This document shows, one piece after another, positions 55,933-64,000 of a DNA stretch of 64,000 nt. The stretch is from Curtobacterium sp. MR_MD2014 (GTDB lineage Bacteria; Actinomycetota; Actinomycetes; Actinomycetales; Microbacteriaceae): NCBI RefSeq assembly GCF_000772085.1, contig NZ_CP009755.1:1550001-1614000 (forward strand), written 5' to 3'. The position numbers and the translations under genes are program-made. A model generated the notes under the pieces. That model saw only the letters and a program-made list of their open reading frames with translations, was not told the origin of the DNA and ran no database searches. Position 1 is the first letter of the stretch; each line of letters opens with the position of its first letter.

Positions 55933-57078
55933 ATGGGTATGTCCATCAACACCAACCTCTCGGCACTCAACACGTACCGGAACCTCAACGCGACGCAGAA
56001 CGACCTGTCGAAGTCCCTCGAGAAGCTCTCGACGGGTCTCCGCATCAACCGTGCTGCCGACGACGCTGCCGGTCTGACGATCTCCGAGGGACTCAAGTCG
56101 CAGGTCGGTGGCCTCACGGTCGCCGCCCGCAACGCGCAGGACGGCATCTCCGTCGTGCAGACCGCTGAAGGTGGCCTCACCGAGACCCACTCGATCCTCC
56201 AGCGCATGCGCGACCTGGCCGTGCAGGCGGGTAACGACTCGAACAACCCGACGTCGCGTGAAGCCATCAAGACTGAGGTCGGTCAGCTCCAGCAGGAGCT
56301 CAGCCGTATCTCCGACTCGACCAACTTCAACGGCATCAAGCTGCTCGACGGCAAGGCGGGGACTGCTGGCGACGGCAAGCTCACCTTCCAGGTCGGCGCG
56401 AACGGTGACGCGAGCAGCAAGATCACGGTCGACCTGGCGGGCGCGAACATCAGCAAGCTGGCGACGACCCTGAAGGACGGGACGACGACGCAGGCCTTCG
56501 AGTTCGACGACAAGTCGTTCGACGCGACTGCTCCGACGGCCCCGACTGAGCTCAAGCTGTCGAGCGACAAGGGGTCGGCCGTCGACGTGACGGTGGACGA
56601 CGCCACCGACGCCGCCGATTACGTCACGAAGCTCAACACCAAGCTTGCCGACTCGGGCTTCACCGCTACCGCCACCACGGACGCCGCTGGCAAGACCACT
56701 GGCTTCACCCTGACGGCAGCAGACGGAGGCAAGGTCACTGCTGAGGACGTCACGTTGAAGGACGTGACCAGCGGTGCGCTCAAGTTCGGCTCGAACGCCG
56801 AGGCGCAGGACTCCATCAAGGCGCTCGACGTCGCGATCGCGTCGGTTTCGTCGGCTCGTTCGGAGCTCGGTGCGGTCCAGAACCGCTTCGACCACGCCAT
56901 CAACGTGACGAACGTGGCCAAGGAGAACCTGACCGCTGCTGGTTCGCGCATCACCGACGTCGACATGGCGCAGGAGATGGTCAAGTACACCCGCGACAAC
57001 ATCCTGAGCCAGGCCGGCACCTCGATGCTCGCGCAGGCGAACCAGAGCACGCAGGGCGTGCTCTCGCTCCTCCGCTAG
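55933..57078 (+). CDS. fliC: Flagellin
   Basis: Structural subunit of the flagellar filament. The 381 residues have the conserved N-terminal coil (MGMSINTNLSALNTYRNLNATQNDLSKSLEKLSTGLRINRAADDAAGL), the LQRMRDLAVQAGNDSNN segment and the C-terminal coil (ALDVAIASVSSARSELGAVQNRFDHAINV, NILSQAGTSMLAQANQSTQGVLSLLR). The central variable part (about 165-290) is Thr/Ala/Asp-rich and moderately short. GGAGG lies 8 bases before the ATG. A FliA-type promoter precedes it and a long hairpin follows. Codon use is more restricted toward frequent codons than in neighbours, as expected for an abundant protein. Confidence 0.97.
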   Translation: MGMSINTNLSALNTYRNLNATQNDLSKSLEKLSTGLRINRAADDAAGLTISEGLKSQVGGLTVAARNAQDGISVVQTAEGGLTETHSILQRMRDLAVQAGNDSNNPTSREAIKTEVGQLQQELSRISDSTNFNGIKLLDGKAGTAGDGKLTFQVGANGDASSKITVDLAGANISKLATTLKDGTTTQAFEFDDKSFDATAPTAPTELKLSSDKGSAVDVTVDDATDAADYVTKLNTKLADSGFTATATTDAAGKTTGFTLTAADGGKVTAEDVTLKDVTSGALKFGSNAEAQDSIKALDVAIASVSSARSELGAVQNRFDHAINVTNVAKENLTAAGSRITDVDMAQEMVKYTRDNILSQAGTSMLAQANQSTQGVLSLLR

Positions 57079-57085
57079 CACCACC

Positions 57086-57130
57086 GACGCCGTCGTCCGG
57101 AGGATTTGGAGTCCTCCGGACGGCGGCGTC
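57086..57130 (+). terminator. Terminator of flagellin
   Basis: GACGCCGTCGTCCGGAGGA pairs with TCCTCCGGACGGCGGCGTC (one G-T pair) around TTTGGAG, 8 bases after the stop. Confidence 0.85.
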
Positions 57131-57170
57131 ACCACACCCACGACCACCCCCGACGACAGGGAGCCCCGCG

Positions 57171-58571
57171 ATGTCGACGTCGTCCGTCTCGGGCAACAGT
57201 CTCGCGATCGACGGTCTGGTCAGCGGTCTCAAGACCTCCGACCTGATCAACTCGCTGATGACCATCGAGCAGGTCCCGCAGACCCTGCTCAAGAACAAGC
57301 TCACCGACACCAACTCGTTCGTCTCCTCGTTGCAGACGATCAACTCGCTCGTGCAGACCCTCGCGACGAAGGCCGGCGACGCCGCCAAGGCCACGTCGCT
57401 CGACGTGTACGCCGCGAAGAGCTCGTCCACCGGCGTGACCGTCGCGACCGACGCCACGGCCTCCGCCGGATCCGTCAGCTTCCAGGTCGGGTCGACGGCG
57501 GCTGCGCACGTCGGCGTCACCGCCGCGATGTCGACCTGGGCGTCCGCAGCCGAGCCGCTCACGCTCGTCGGTGCCGACGGGAAGAAGACCACCGTCACAC
57601 CGGCCTCGGGTTCGCTCGACGACGCGGTCAGCGCCATCAACAAGGCCGGCGCCGGTGTGACCGCGACGAAGGTCGCCGCCGGGACCGACACCGACGGCAC
57701 GAAGCTCTACCGCCTGCAGCTCACCGCGACGAAGACCGGCGCAGCGGCGTCCTTCGCGCTGTACCGCGGCACCTCCGACGACGTGACGGCGGGGACCGCG
57801 ACGAACGTCTTCACCCAGCCCGGCGCGGCGGTCGTCACGCAGGGCAAGGACGCCAGCGTCACACTCTGGGCGGGGACCGCCGCCGCGCAGACGGTCACGA
57901 GCGCCACGAACACGTTCGACGACCTGCTGCCGGGGCTCGACGTCACGGTCACGCAGACCACGACCGACCCGGTGACCGTCACGGTCGCGCAGGACACCAC
58001 GAAGGCCCAGGCCGTCGCGTCCGGACTCGTCGACGCGCTCAACGCGATCACCTCGTACTACGCCACGAACACGGCGGTGACGAGCACCACGAGTCCGACC
58101 ACCGGCACCACGTCGACGAAGGCCGGCGTGCTCACCGGAGACGGCACGACCCGCGACGCGGTGCAGCGCCTCACCACGACGATGTCGACGCCGGTCAACG
58201 GGAAGTCGCCGTCGTCCATCGGCATCGTCATCCAGAAGGACGGTACCTTCAGCTTCGACGCCGCGGTCTTCCAGAAGGCCCTGGCGGACGACCCGCAGGG
58301 CACCCAGGCCATGCTGTCCGGCGTCGCGACGAACGTCGGCGCCGCGGCGACGGCCGCGTCGGACAAGTACACGGGGTCGATCACGACCTCGATCACCGGG
58401 CAGCAGTCGGTCGCGAAGGACCTGACGACGCAGATCGACAACTGGTCGGACCGGCTCACCGCACGACGGGCGACGCTGCAGGCGCAGTACTCCGCCCTCG
58501 AGACCAGCCTCAGCAAGCTCCAGTCCCAGTCGGCGTGGCTCTCCAGCCAGCTGGCGTCGACGTCGAAGTGA
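57171..58571 (+). CDS. fliD: Flagellar filament cap protein FliD
   Basis: Hook-associated protein 2, which caps the filament and inserts flagellin. The 466 residues show the N-terminal FliD domain (AIDGLVSGLKTSDLINSLMTIEQVPQTLLKNKLTDTNS), LQTINSLVQTL, a variable Thr-rich middle, and the C-terminal FliD domain (IDNWSDRLTARRATLQAQYSALETSLSKLQSQSAWLSSQL). GGGAG lies 7 bases before the ATG. It is followed by its usual partner fliS. Confidence 0.93.
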   Translation: MSTSSVSGNSLAIDGLVSGLKTSDLINSLMTIEQVPQTLLKNKLTDTNSFVSSLQTINSLVQTLATKAGDAAKATSLDVYAAKSSSTGVTVATDATASAGSVSFQVGSTAAAHVGVTAAMSTWASAAEPLTLVGADGKKTTVTPASGSLDDAVSAINKAGAGVTATKVAAGTDTDGTKLYRLQLTATKTGAAASFALYRGTSDDVTAGTATNVFTQPGAAVVTQGKDASVTLWAGTAAAQTVTSATNTFDDLLPGLDVTVTQTTTDPVTVTVAQDTTKAQAVASGLVDALNAITSYYATNTAVTSTTSPTTGTTSTKAGVLTGDGTTRDAVQRLTTTMSTPVNGKSPSSIGIVIQKDGTFSFDAAVFQKALADDPQGTQAMLSGVATNVGAAATAASDKYTGSITTSITGQQSVAKDLTTQIDNWSDRLTARRATLQAQYSALETSLSKLQSQSAWLSSQLASTSK

Positions 58572-58582
58572 CGGGAACGACC

Positions 58583-59059
58583 ATGAACGCCTTCGACCTG
58601 CAGTCCGCCGCCTTCCGTCAGGCAGCACAGCCCCGCACGGTGACCGACCAGCGCCGAGCGCAGTACACGAACGAGGCCGTGCTCTCGGCGACACCCGCAC
58701 AGCTCGTCACGATGCTCTACGACCGGCTGCTGCTCGACCTGCACCGCGCCGAGGCCGCGCAGACGACGTCGGACTGGGAGGCCGCGCGCGAGCAGCTGCT
58801 GCACGCCCAGGCCATCGTCGGCGAGCTGTCGTCCACGCTCCGCATCGACGTGTGGGACGGCGGCGAGGGGCTCCTCGCGATCTACAACTACGCGTCGACG
58901 TCGTTGATCACCGCGAACGTGCACCGCGACGTGCAGGCGACGCGCGACTGCATCCGGATCCTGGAGCCGCTGCGCCAGTCGTGGCACGAGGCCGCCGCGG
59001 CCCTCCCGACGACCCAGGCGCCGCAGGTCGGCACCGGGGGAGCGCTCGGTGTCGCCTGA
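58583..59059 (+). CDS. fliS: Flagellar export chaperone FliS
   Basis: A 158-residue FliS that binds the flagellin C-terminus before export. It starts MNAFDLQSAAFRQAAQPRT and shows AVLSATPAQLVTMLYDRLLLDLHRAE, the family core, then HAQAIVGELSSTLRID and IYNYASTSLITANVHRD. The last 20 residues are disordered. GGGAACG precedes the ATG, 11 bases after fliD. It overlaps the following small gene by 11 bases. Confidence 0.92.
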   Translation: MNAFDLQSAAFRQAAQPRTVTDQRRAQYTNEAVLSATPAQLVTMLYDRLLLDLHRAEAAQTTSDWEAAREQLLHAQAIVGELSSTLRIDVWDGGEGLLAIYNYASTSLITANVHRDVQATRDCIRILEPLRQSWHEAAAALPTTQAPQVGTGGALGVA

Positions 59060-59390
59060 CCCGCACCCCACCCCCGCCGCTGAGACCGCCGACGGTGCGT
59101 GGGCCGCGGTGCTCGACGCCCTCGAGCACGAGCTGACCACGATCGACGCGACCACGGACGGCACCGCAGCGATCGTCCTCGACGCGACCCCGTGGGTCGT
59201 CCCGACCACGCTCGGACCGGTGCCGCGCGCGCTGGTGGGTCGTGCCTCCCGGCTGCTGGCCGCGCAGCGCGACCGGATGTCGACGCTCGAGACCGAGCGG
59301 CGGCAGACCCTGGAGCACCTCGGCGCGCTCCGTCAGGTCGCGGCGACGGACGAGCCGCGCGGCTCCGTGTACCTGGACGCCTCCGCCTGA
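59049..59390 (+). CDS. Small helical protein after fliS, possible FliT analogue
   Basis: A 113-residue protein with no recognised domain. It has helices WAAVLDALEHELTTIDATTDG and LVGRASRLLAAQRDRMSTLETERRQTLEHLGAL. Position after fliS is where FliT (the FliD export chaperone) is found in other flagellar operons, and the size fits. The similarity is positional only. The GTG at 59049 overlaps the fliS end and has GGGGGAG 6 bases upstream. It contains no cysteine or membrane segment. Confidence 0.6.
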   Translation: MSPDPHPTPAAETADGAWAAVLDALEHELTTIDATTDGTAAIVLDATPWVVPTTLGPVPRALVGRASRLLAAQRDRMSTLETERRQTLEHLGALRQVAATDEPRGSVYLDASA

Positions 59391-59413
59391 GGCGCGCCTG
59401 CTCGAGCGAGCAC

Positions 59414-59525
59414 GACGACAGATGCGTCGTCGCACGACAGCGGTTCCGTCGTGTCGGTCGTGGGCCGTCGCGCACCTCCGGCCGGGACGACAGATGCGTC
59501 GTCGGACGACAGCGGCTTCGTCGCA
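59414..59525. repeat. Two 40-bp nested palindromes (copies F-G)
   Basis: Copies at 59414-59453 and 59486-59525 start 72 bases apart. Both have a left half GACGACAGATGCGTCGTC, itself an inverted repeat, and ACGACAGCGG in the core; the right ends are CGTCGTG and CGTCGCA. They lie 24 bases after the small gene's stop, in the 339-base gap before flgB. The rest of that gap shows only the flgB ribosome site (GAGGGGAC) and no other gene. Confidence 0.8.
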
Positions 59526-59729
59526 CCACAGCGGAGCACGCGACGAGTGTTCAACGAGCCCCGCCGCCGCAGCCAGCCCCCGCCCCCCGTTCGGGGCGAG
59601 CCCTAACGTCCCCAGCGCCGCCGCCGACAGCGCCTCACGAGCACGGATCGCTCACTCGTTCGGCCACGGATCGGCCACCGCCAATCGGCGACGTCGCACG
59701 ACGTCGCACACCGAGGGGACGGGCCACCC

Positions 59730-60074
59730 GTGTTCGATTCCGTGACGAGCGTCGCGCTGCAGAGCGCGCTCGACGGGCTGTCGCTGCGACAGCGCACCAT
59801 CGCGAACAACGTCGCGAACATCAACACGCCGAACTACCACGCCGAGAAGGTGCGCTTCGAGGACGCCCTCGCGCAGTCGATCGTGCACGGTGACGGGCAC
59901 GCGACCGCGACCACCGCGCGCAGCCTCGAGCCGACGAACGAGATCGGCAACAACGTCAACCTCGACCAGGAGACCCTGTCGAACGTGGACACGGTCCTGC
60001 GCTACCAGTTCGCCACCCAGGCGGTCGGCGGCGAGGCGACGGCCCTCCGCGCCGCGATGCGGACGAACTCGTGA
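59730..60074 (+). CDS. flgB: Flagellar basal body rod protein FlgB
   Basis: Proximal rod subunit of the flagellar axis. The 114 residues start VFDSVTSVALQSALDGLSLRQRTIANNVANINTPNYHAEKVRFEDAL, the FlgB signature, and end with a helix containing VDTVLRYQFATQAVGGEATALRAAM. The length is a little shorter than in E. coli (138). The GTG start follows GAGGGGAC. The stop overlaps the flgC GTG (GTGA). It opens the flgB-flgC-fliE-fliF-fliG-fliH operon. Confidence 0.92.
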   Translation: MFDSVTSVALQSALDGLSLRQRTIANNVANINTPNYHAEKVRFEDALAQSIVHGDGHATATTARSLEPTNEIGNNVNLDQETLSNVDTVLRYQFATQAVGGEATALRAAMRTNS

Positions 60075-60466
60075 CGACCTTCGACGCGATCGGCATCGCG
60101 AGCACCGGCATGACCGTGCACCGGAAGTGGCTCGACGCGATCTCGGACAACATCGCCAACGTCAACACGGTCCGCTCGATGGACGACTCCGCGTTCCAGG
60201 CCCGCTACGTCGAGGTCCAGGAGGGCGCCGGCACGTCGGGCGCCTACGTCAAGGGCGCGGCGTTCGGCAGCGCCGCCGGACGCGTGACCTACGACCCGGA
60301 CAACCCGCTCGCGAACGCGGAGGGCTACGTCCGCATGCCGGACATCGACCTCGGCACGCAGATGGCGGACCTCATCATGGCCCAGCGCGGGTACCAGGCG
60401 AACGCCGCCGTGGTCGACCGTGCCAAGACCGCCTACGAGGCGGCACTGCAGATCGGGAAGAACTGA
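60071..60466 (+). CDS. flgC: Flagellar basal body rod protein FlgC
   Basis: Rod subunit with the flagellar hook-basal-body N-terminal motif: FDAIGIASTGMTVHRKWLDAISDNIANVNTVRSMDDSAFQARYVEV. YDPDNPLANAEGYVRMPDIDLGTQMADLIMAQRGYQANAAVVDRAK follows near the C-terminus. The 131-residue length is normal. Its GTG overlaps flgB, and its stop overlaps the fliE ATG (TGATG), so translation is coupled on both sides. Confidence 0.95.
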   Translation: MTTFDAIGIASTGMTVHRKWLDAISDNIANVNTVRSMDDSAFQARYVEVQEGAGTSGAYVKGAAFGSAAGRVTYDPDNPLANAEGYVRMPDIDLGTQMADLIMAQRGYQANAAVVDRAKTAYEAALQIGKN

Positions 60467-60822
60467 TGCCCATCGACGCACTGAACGGTGTGACCACCAA
60501 CGCGATGACCCGTGCGTTCGCCGGCGCCACGGACGCTGCGACCGGTGCCGGAGCGCTCGGCGGTGCCGCGGGCGCCGGCGCGGTCCAGCCGACCACCGGC
60601 GGCGACGGCTTCGCCGCGAGCCTCGGCAACGCGGTCGACGGGCTCCAGCAGCTGCAGAGCGACTCGAAGACCCTGGCGCTCAAGGCCGTCACGGGCAACC
60701 TCGACGACATCCACGACGCCACCATCGCGTCCACCCGTGCCCAGGTCACCCTCGAGCTCGTCACCGCCGTCCGCAACAAGGGCGTCGACGCGTTCAACGA
60801 GATCATGCGGATGCAGGCCTGA
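60466..60822 (+). CDS. fliE: Flagellar hook-basal body protein FliE
   Basis: FliE links the MS ring to the rod. The 118 residues start with an Ala/Gly-rich segment; the conserved part is GFAASLGNAVDGLQQLQSDSKTLALKAVTGNLDDIHDATIASTRAQVTLELVTAVRNKGVDAFNEIMRMQ. This is the FliE domain at full length. The start overlaps flgC, and the stop overlaps the fliF ATG. Confidence 0.93.
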   Translation: MPIDALNGVTTNAMTRAFAGATDAATGAGALGGAAGAGAVQPTTGGDGFAASLGNAVDGLQQLQSDSKTLALKAVTGNLDDIHDATIASTRAQVTLELVTAVRNKGVDAFNEIMRMQA

Positions 60823-62498
60823 TGCCCGCCGCGATGCAGAACACGTGGGGGCGGCTCGTCGCCTACGTGAAGGGCTTCTCCGCCGCGCAGCGCACCATCG
60901 CGCTGATCGGCGTCGCCGCACTCGTGCTCGGTGGGATCGCCCTCGCCAGCTGGCTCGGCAAGGCGTCCTACGCGCCGCTCTTCACCGGACTGGCCGCAGC
61001 CGACGCGAGCTCGATCACCGACCAGCTGACGACCGACGGTGTGCCGTACCAGCTGACCGACGGCGGCGCGACGATCCTCGTTCCGCAGGACAAGGTGTAC
61101 TCGGAGCGGCTCAAGGCGGCGTCGAACAACCTGCCGTCGTCGAACGAGGGCGGCTACTCGCTCCTCGACAAGATGGGCGTGACGAGCTCGGAGTTCCAGC
61201 AGGACGTCACCTACAAGCGGGCGATCGAGGGCGAGCTGGCGAAGACGATCTCGTCGATGGACGGCGTGAAGGCCGCCACCGTGCAGCTCGCCATCCCCGA
61301 GAAGACCGTCTTCGTGTCCGAGGAGAAGGACCCGACGGCGTCGGTGTTCGTCGCGACCGAGAACGGCGCGCAGCTCACCACGGACCAGGTGCAGTCGATC
61401 GTGCACCTGACGAGCGCCGCGGTCGAGGGGATGCAGCCCACCGACGTCTCCGTCGTGGACCAGAAGGGCCAGACCCTCTCCGCGGTCGGTACCGGAGCGA
61501 CCGGCAGCGGCGCCGACCAGGCCGCCGACTACGACGCGGCCACCCGGAAGAAGATCCAGGACCTGCTCGACACCACGCTCGGACCGGGCAACGCGAGCGT
61601 CGTGGTCTCGGCGACGATGAACCAGCAGTCGGGCACCCGGACGTCGGAGAGCTTCGCACAGCCGAAGGGCGGTGCAGTCGCCCTCAACGAGTCCAGCTCG
61701 ACGGAGGAGTACGGCTCCGGGTCCGGTGCGGGCGCCGGTGCGACCGGCGTCCTCGGTCCGGACAACATCGCGGTGCCGAACGGGACCGCCGGCGGCACCA
61801 CCACGAACGGCACGGCCGCCGGTGACGACGGCTACAAGAACGAGTCGGCGACGAAGAACAACGCCGTCGACAAGACCACCGAGACGACGCAGATCCCCGC
61901 CGGTGGTGTCGAGCGGCAGACCATCTCGGTCGCCCTGAACTCGCGCGCCGACTCGGTGCAGAACGCGAACCTGCAGAGCATCAACGACCTGGTGTCCGCC
62001 GCCGCCGGAGCCGACAACGCCCGGGGCGACCAGGTCCGCGTCGCGATGATGGACTTCGACGACTCCGCGGCGAAGGACGCCGCCAAGGCCCTCGAGGAGC
62101 AGCAGCAGGCCGAGCAGCAGCAGGCCATGTGGTCGGCCATCCGCACCGCCGGCATCGTCGTCGCCGTCCTCGCCGCCGCGATCGTGCTCGCGATCGTGCT
62201 GGCCCGCCGTGCCCGCCGTCAGTCGCGCGAGGCCGTCGACGTCGGTGAGCTCGACGCCTTCGCCGGTGAGACGTTCGAACTGCCCCTCGGTACCGACGAC
62301 CTGGCGATCCCGGCCGTCGAGCCGCAGACGGTCGCGCTGCAGACGCTGCCCCACGACGACGCCCCGACCGAGGTGCTGACGACGGACGAGATCAGCGCCG
62401 AGCGTCGCCGGCAGGAGATCTCCGCGCTGGCCGAGCGCGACCCGAAGCGCACCGCCGACCTGCTCCGCGGGCTCCTCGACGACCGGTCGCCGGTGTGA
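60822..62498 (+). CDS. fliF: Flagellar MS-ring protein FliF
   Basis: Inner-membrane ring that nucleates the basal body. The 558 residues have a first membrane helix (about 25-46, IALIGVAALVLGGIALASWLG), the YscJ/FliF domain (YAPLFTGLAAADASSITDQLTTDGVPYQL, ASVFVATENGAQLTTDQVQSIVHL), a Gly/Thr/Ser-rich loop (about 285-350), a second membrane helix (about 440-465) and a cytoplasmic tail. The tail ends in KRTADLLRGLLDDRSP, the FliG-binding part. It is coupled to fliE and overlaps fliG by 4 bases. Confidence 0.95.
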   Translation: MPAAMQNTWGRLVAYVKGFSAAQRTIALIGVAALVLGGIALASWLGKASYAPLFTGLAAADASSITDQLTTDGVPYQLTDGGATILVPQDKVYSERLKAASNNLPSSNEGGYSLLDKMGVTSSEFQQDVTYKRAIEGELAKTISSMDGVKAATVQLAIPEKTVFVSEEKDPTASVFVATENGAQLTTDQVQSIVHLTSAAVEGMQPTDVSVVDQKGQTLSAVGTGATGSGADQAADYDAATRKKIQDLLDTTLGPGNASVVVSATMNQQSGTRTSESFAQPKGGAVALNESSSTEEYGSGSGAGAGATGVLGPDNIAVPNGTAGGTTTNGTAAGDDGYKNESATKNNAVDKTTETTQIPAGGVERQTISVALNSRADSVQNANLQSINDLVSAAAGADNARGDQVRVAMMDFDDSAAKDAAKALEEQQQAEQQQAMWSAIRTAGIVVAVLAAAIVLAIVLARRARRQSREAVDVGELDAFAGETFELPLGTDDLAIPAVEPQTVALQTLPHDDAPTEVLTTDEISAERRRQEISALAERDPKRTADLLRGLLDDRSPV

Positions 62499-63544
62499 GC
62501 GCGCTCGTCCCGGTCCCCGCCGGCGGGGGCACCACCGACCGCGCCCTGACCGGCGCGCAGAAGGTCGCGCTCATCCTCATGCAGATGGAGACCGAGCGCG
62601 CGGCCGAGGTGATGAAGCAGTTCACCGAGCTCGAGGCCGAGGAGATCAGCGCCGAGATCGTCCGGATGCGCCGCGTGGACGACTCCGTCGTGGACCGCAC
62701 GATGAGCGAGTTCCACCGCATCACGCAGCGCGGCCGCGTGCAGAAGCGCGGCGGCAAGGACGCCGCGCTCGGGCTGCTCGAGGCGTCGTTCGGGTCCGAA
62801 CGCGCCGCGGGCGTGATGGACCGGCTGGCCTCGAACCTCGCCGGGCAGTCGTTCGAGTTCCTCGACGACGCCGAACCCGGCCAGGTCGTCAGCCTGCTCG
62901 AGGGCGAGCTGCCCCAGACCATCGCCCTCGTGCTCGCGCACCTGCAGCCCGGGCAGGCGAGCGCGGTGCTCGCCGGGGTCGACGACCGTGTCCGCACCGA
63001 CGTCGCCCAGGCCTTCGCGACGATGGGCACGGCGACCCCCGAGGCCGTCGGGATCGTCGCCGGCGTCCTCCGCCAGCGCGCCGGTGCCGTGGTCTCGCCG
63101 CGCGAGAGCGTCGAGGTCGTCGGCGGCATCGCGCCCCTGGTCGAGATCATCAACCGCTCGGACGTCGCCACCGAGAAGGCCGTGCTCGACGGCCTCGAGG
63201 CGCGCGACCCGGAGCTCGCGGAGGACATCCGCTCGCGGATGCTCACGTTCGAGGACATCGTCAAGCTCGAGTCGCGCGACATCCAGCAGGTGCTCCGCGG
63301 CATCGACTCGAAGCTCCTCGCGACCGCCATGAAGGGTGCGCCGACGCCGGTCGTCGAGACGATCCGCGCGAACGTGTCCGAGCGCAACCGCGAGCTGCTG
63401 GACGACGAGCTGCAGGCCATGGGCCCCGTGCGCGTCTCGCAGGTCGAGGAGGCGCGCGCCGAGGTGGTCCGCTCCGTCCGCGAGCTGGAGGCCGAGGGCA
63501 CGATCACCGTCCACCGCGCCGAGGAGGACGAGCTCGTTGACTGA
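62495..63544 (+). CDS. fliG: Flagellar motor switch protein FliG
   Basis: C-ring rotor protein that contacts the stator. The 349 residues show the N-terminal domain (TGAQKVALILMQMETERAAEVMKQFTELEAEEISAEIVRM), the middle domain with the motif ELPQTIALVLAHLQPGQASAVL (usually EHPQTIA) and the C-terminal torque domain (MLTFEDIVKLESRDIQQVLRGIDSKLLATAMKGA), followed by LDDELQAMGPVRVSQVEEAR. The charged torque helix is recognisable. The GTG overlaps the fliF stop; fliH overlaps its end. Confidence 0.95.
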   Translation: MSALVPVPAGGGTTDRALTGAQKVALILMQMETERAAEVMKQFTELEAEEISAEIVRMRRVDDSVVDRTMSEFHRITQRGRVQKRGGKDAALGLLEASFGSERAAGVMDRLASNLAGQSFEFLDDAEPGQVVSLLEGELPQTIALVLAHLQPGQASAVLAGVDDRVRTDVAQAFATMGTATPEAVGIVAGVLRQRAGAVVSPRESVEVVGGIAPLVEIINRSDVATEKAVLDGLEARDPELAEDIRSRMLTFEDIVKLESRDIQQVLRGIDSKLLATAMKGAPTPVVETIRANVSERNRELLDDELQAMGPVRVSQVEEARAEVVRSVRELEAEGTITVHRAEEDELVD

Positions 63545-64000
63545 CACCACCGTGCAGCGCGTCGCGTTCCCCGTGCTCGGGAGCGCGACGACCCGCGACC
63601 TCGCAGCGGCCGCCGACGTGCGCGGCCACGCCGCGGGCTACGCCGCGGGCCTCCGTGCCGCCCAGGCCGAGACCGCTGCGCTGCACGCCCGGCTCGAGGC
63701 CGAGCACGCAACGCGACTTGCGGCGCTCCAGGCCGAGACCGTCCGCCGTGTCCAGGTGCTCGACGCGGCCACGAACGCGATGCTCTCCCAGGTCGTGCCG
63801 GTGCTGGCCGACGCCGAGGAGTCCCTGGTCGACGCTGCGCTCGACCTGGCCGAGGCCGTCGTCGGACACGTGGTGCGTTCCGGGCGCCAGGACGACGCGA
63901 CCGGCGAGGGCGACGGCCAGGAGGCACGCCCCACCACCGGTGCGGAGGCGACCGTCCGTCGGGCGCTCGCCTCGGTCGACGCCACCGTCGCGGTGGCCGT
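63537..64000 (+). CDS. fliH: Flagellar assembly protein FliH, 5' part (cut by window end)
   Basis: FliH holds the FliI ATPase at the export gate. The frame from TTG 63537 stays open to the window end (154 codons). It contains RGHAAGYAAGLRAAQAETAALHARL, matching the FliH glycine-repeat and coiled-coil start, then AMLSQVVPVLADAEESLVDAALDLAEAVVGHVV. GGAGG lies 9 bases before the TTG, and the start overlaps the fliG stop. The position between fliG and (expected) fliI supports the call. The rest lies outside the window. Confidence 0.8.
   Translation, partial: MTDTTVQRVAFPVLGSATTRDLAAAADVRGHAAGYAAGLRAAQAETAALHARLEAEHATRLAALQAETVRRVQVLDAATNAMLSQVVPVLADAEESLVDAALDLAEAVVGHVVRSGRQDDATGEGDGQEARPTTGAEATVRRALASVDATVAVA

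Overview
The window is very GC-rich, densely coded DNA from a flagellated actinobacterium. Gene content and order (glnA-RDD-DUF4191, sucB-lpd-pepA, sigA-murT-gatD, parE/parC, sepH, DUF4193-DUF3093-dut-DUF3710-DUF3159, acn-dxs, DUF3000-RNase D) fit Microbacteriaceae, most like Curtobacterium. The family call rests on remembered gene orders, not on a search. No rRNA, tRNA, CRISPR array, insertion sequence or prophage was recognised.

Layout. 1-3.5 kb: 5' part of glnA with a GlnR-type operator, an RDD membrane protein, a DUF4191 membrane protein and an unknown gene where other actinobacteria carry lipB-lipA. 3.6-8.2 kb: E2 and E3 of 2-oxoacid dehydrogenases and a leucyl aminopeptidase. 8.2-14.2 kb: a PAC2 protein, an MFS transporter, the principal sigma factor, and a MurT/GatD pair whose GatD has lost its catalytic residues. 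14.2-21 kb: convergent topoisomerase IV genes around a repeat-rich gap, and a phosphodiesterase. 21-30.7 kb: sepH, small conserved genes, dut, aconitase and dxs. 30.9-37.5 kb: fatty-acid beta-oxidation genes, RNase D, DUF3000 and a hydrolase. 37.5-41.9 kb: an accessory block that looks like a decayed toxin-immunity locus, with a WXG-like secreted-protein gene lacking a toxin domain, two Imm26-like genes plus the scar of a third, a DUF6188-like gene and a broken gene. 42-51 kb: sufE-sulfurtransferase, zapE, amt with a second GlnR-type operator, an aldo/keto reductase, a KAS III enzyme and unknown proteins. 51.3-64 kb: a flagellar cluster, with flgN-flgK-flgL-fliW leftward and fliA, flagellin, fliD, fliS, flgB, flgC, fliE, fliF, fliG and fliH (cut by the window end) rightward.

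Recurring signals. Many genes have a TANNNT -10 box ending 6-7 bases before the start codon, so their mRNAs are probably leaderless. Operon genes inside the flagellar and metabolic clusters overlap by ATGA or GTGA. Two families of dispersed palindromes mark intergenic gaps: long GGGAGGC...GCCTCCC hairpins, probably terminators, and a 40-bp nested palindrome around GTCGTACGACAGCGG found seven times in three arrays with about 70-bp spacing.

The observations most worth following are the cysteine-free GatD beside MurT, which may have been repurposed for group B peptidoglycan, the 40-bp repeat family, and the eroded immunity locus.
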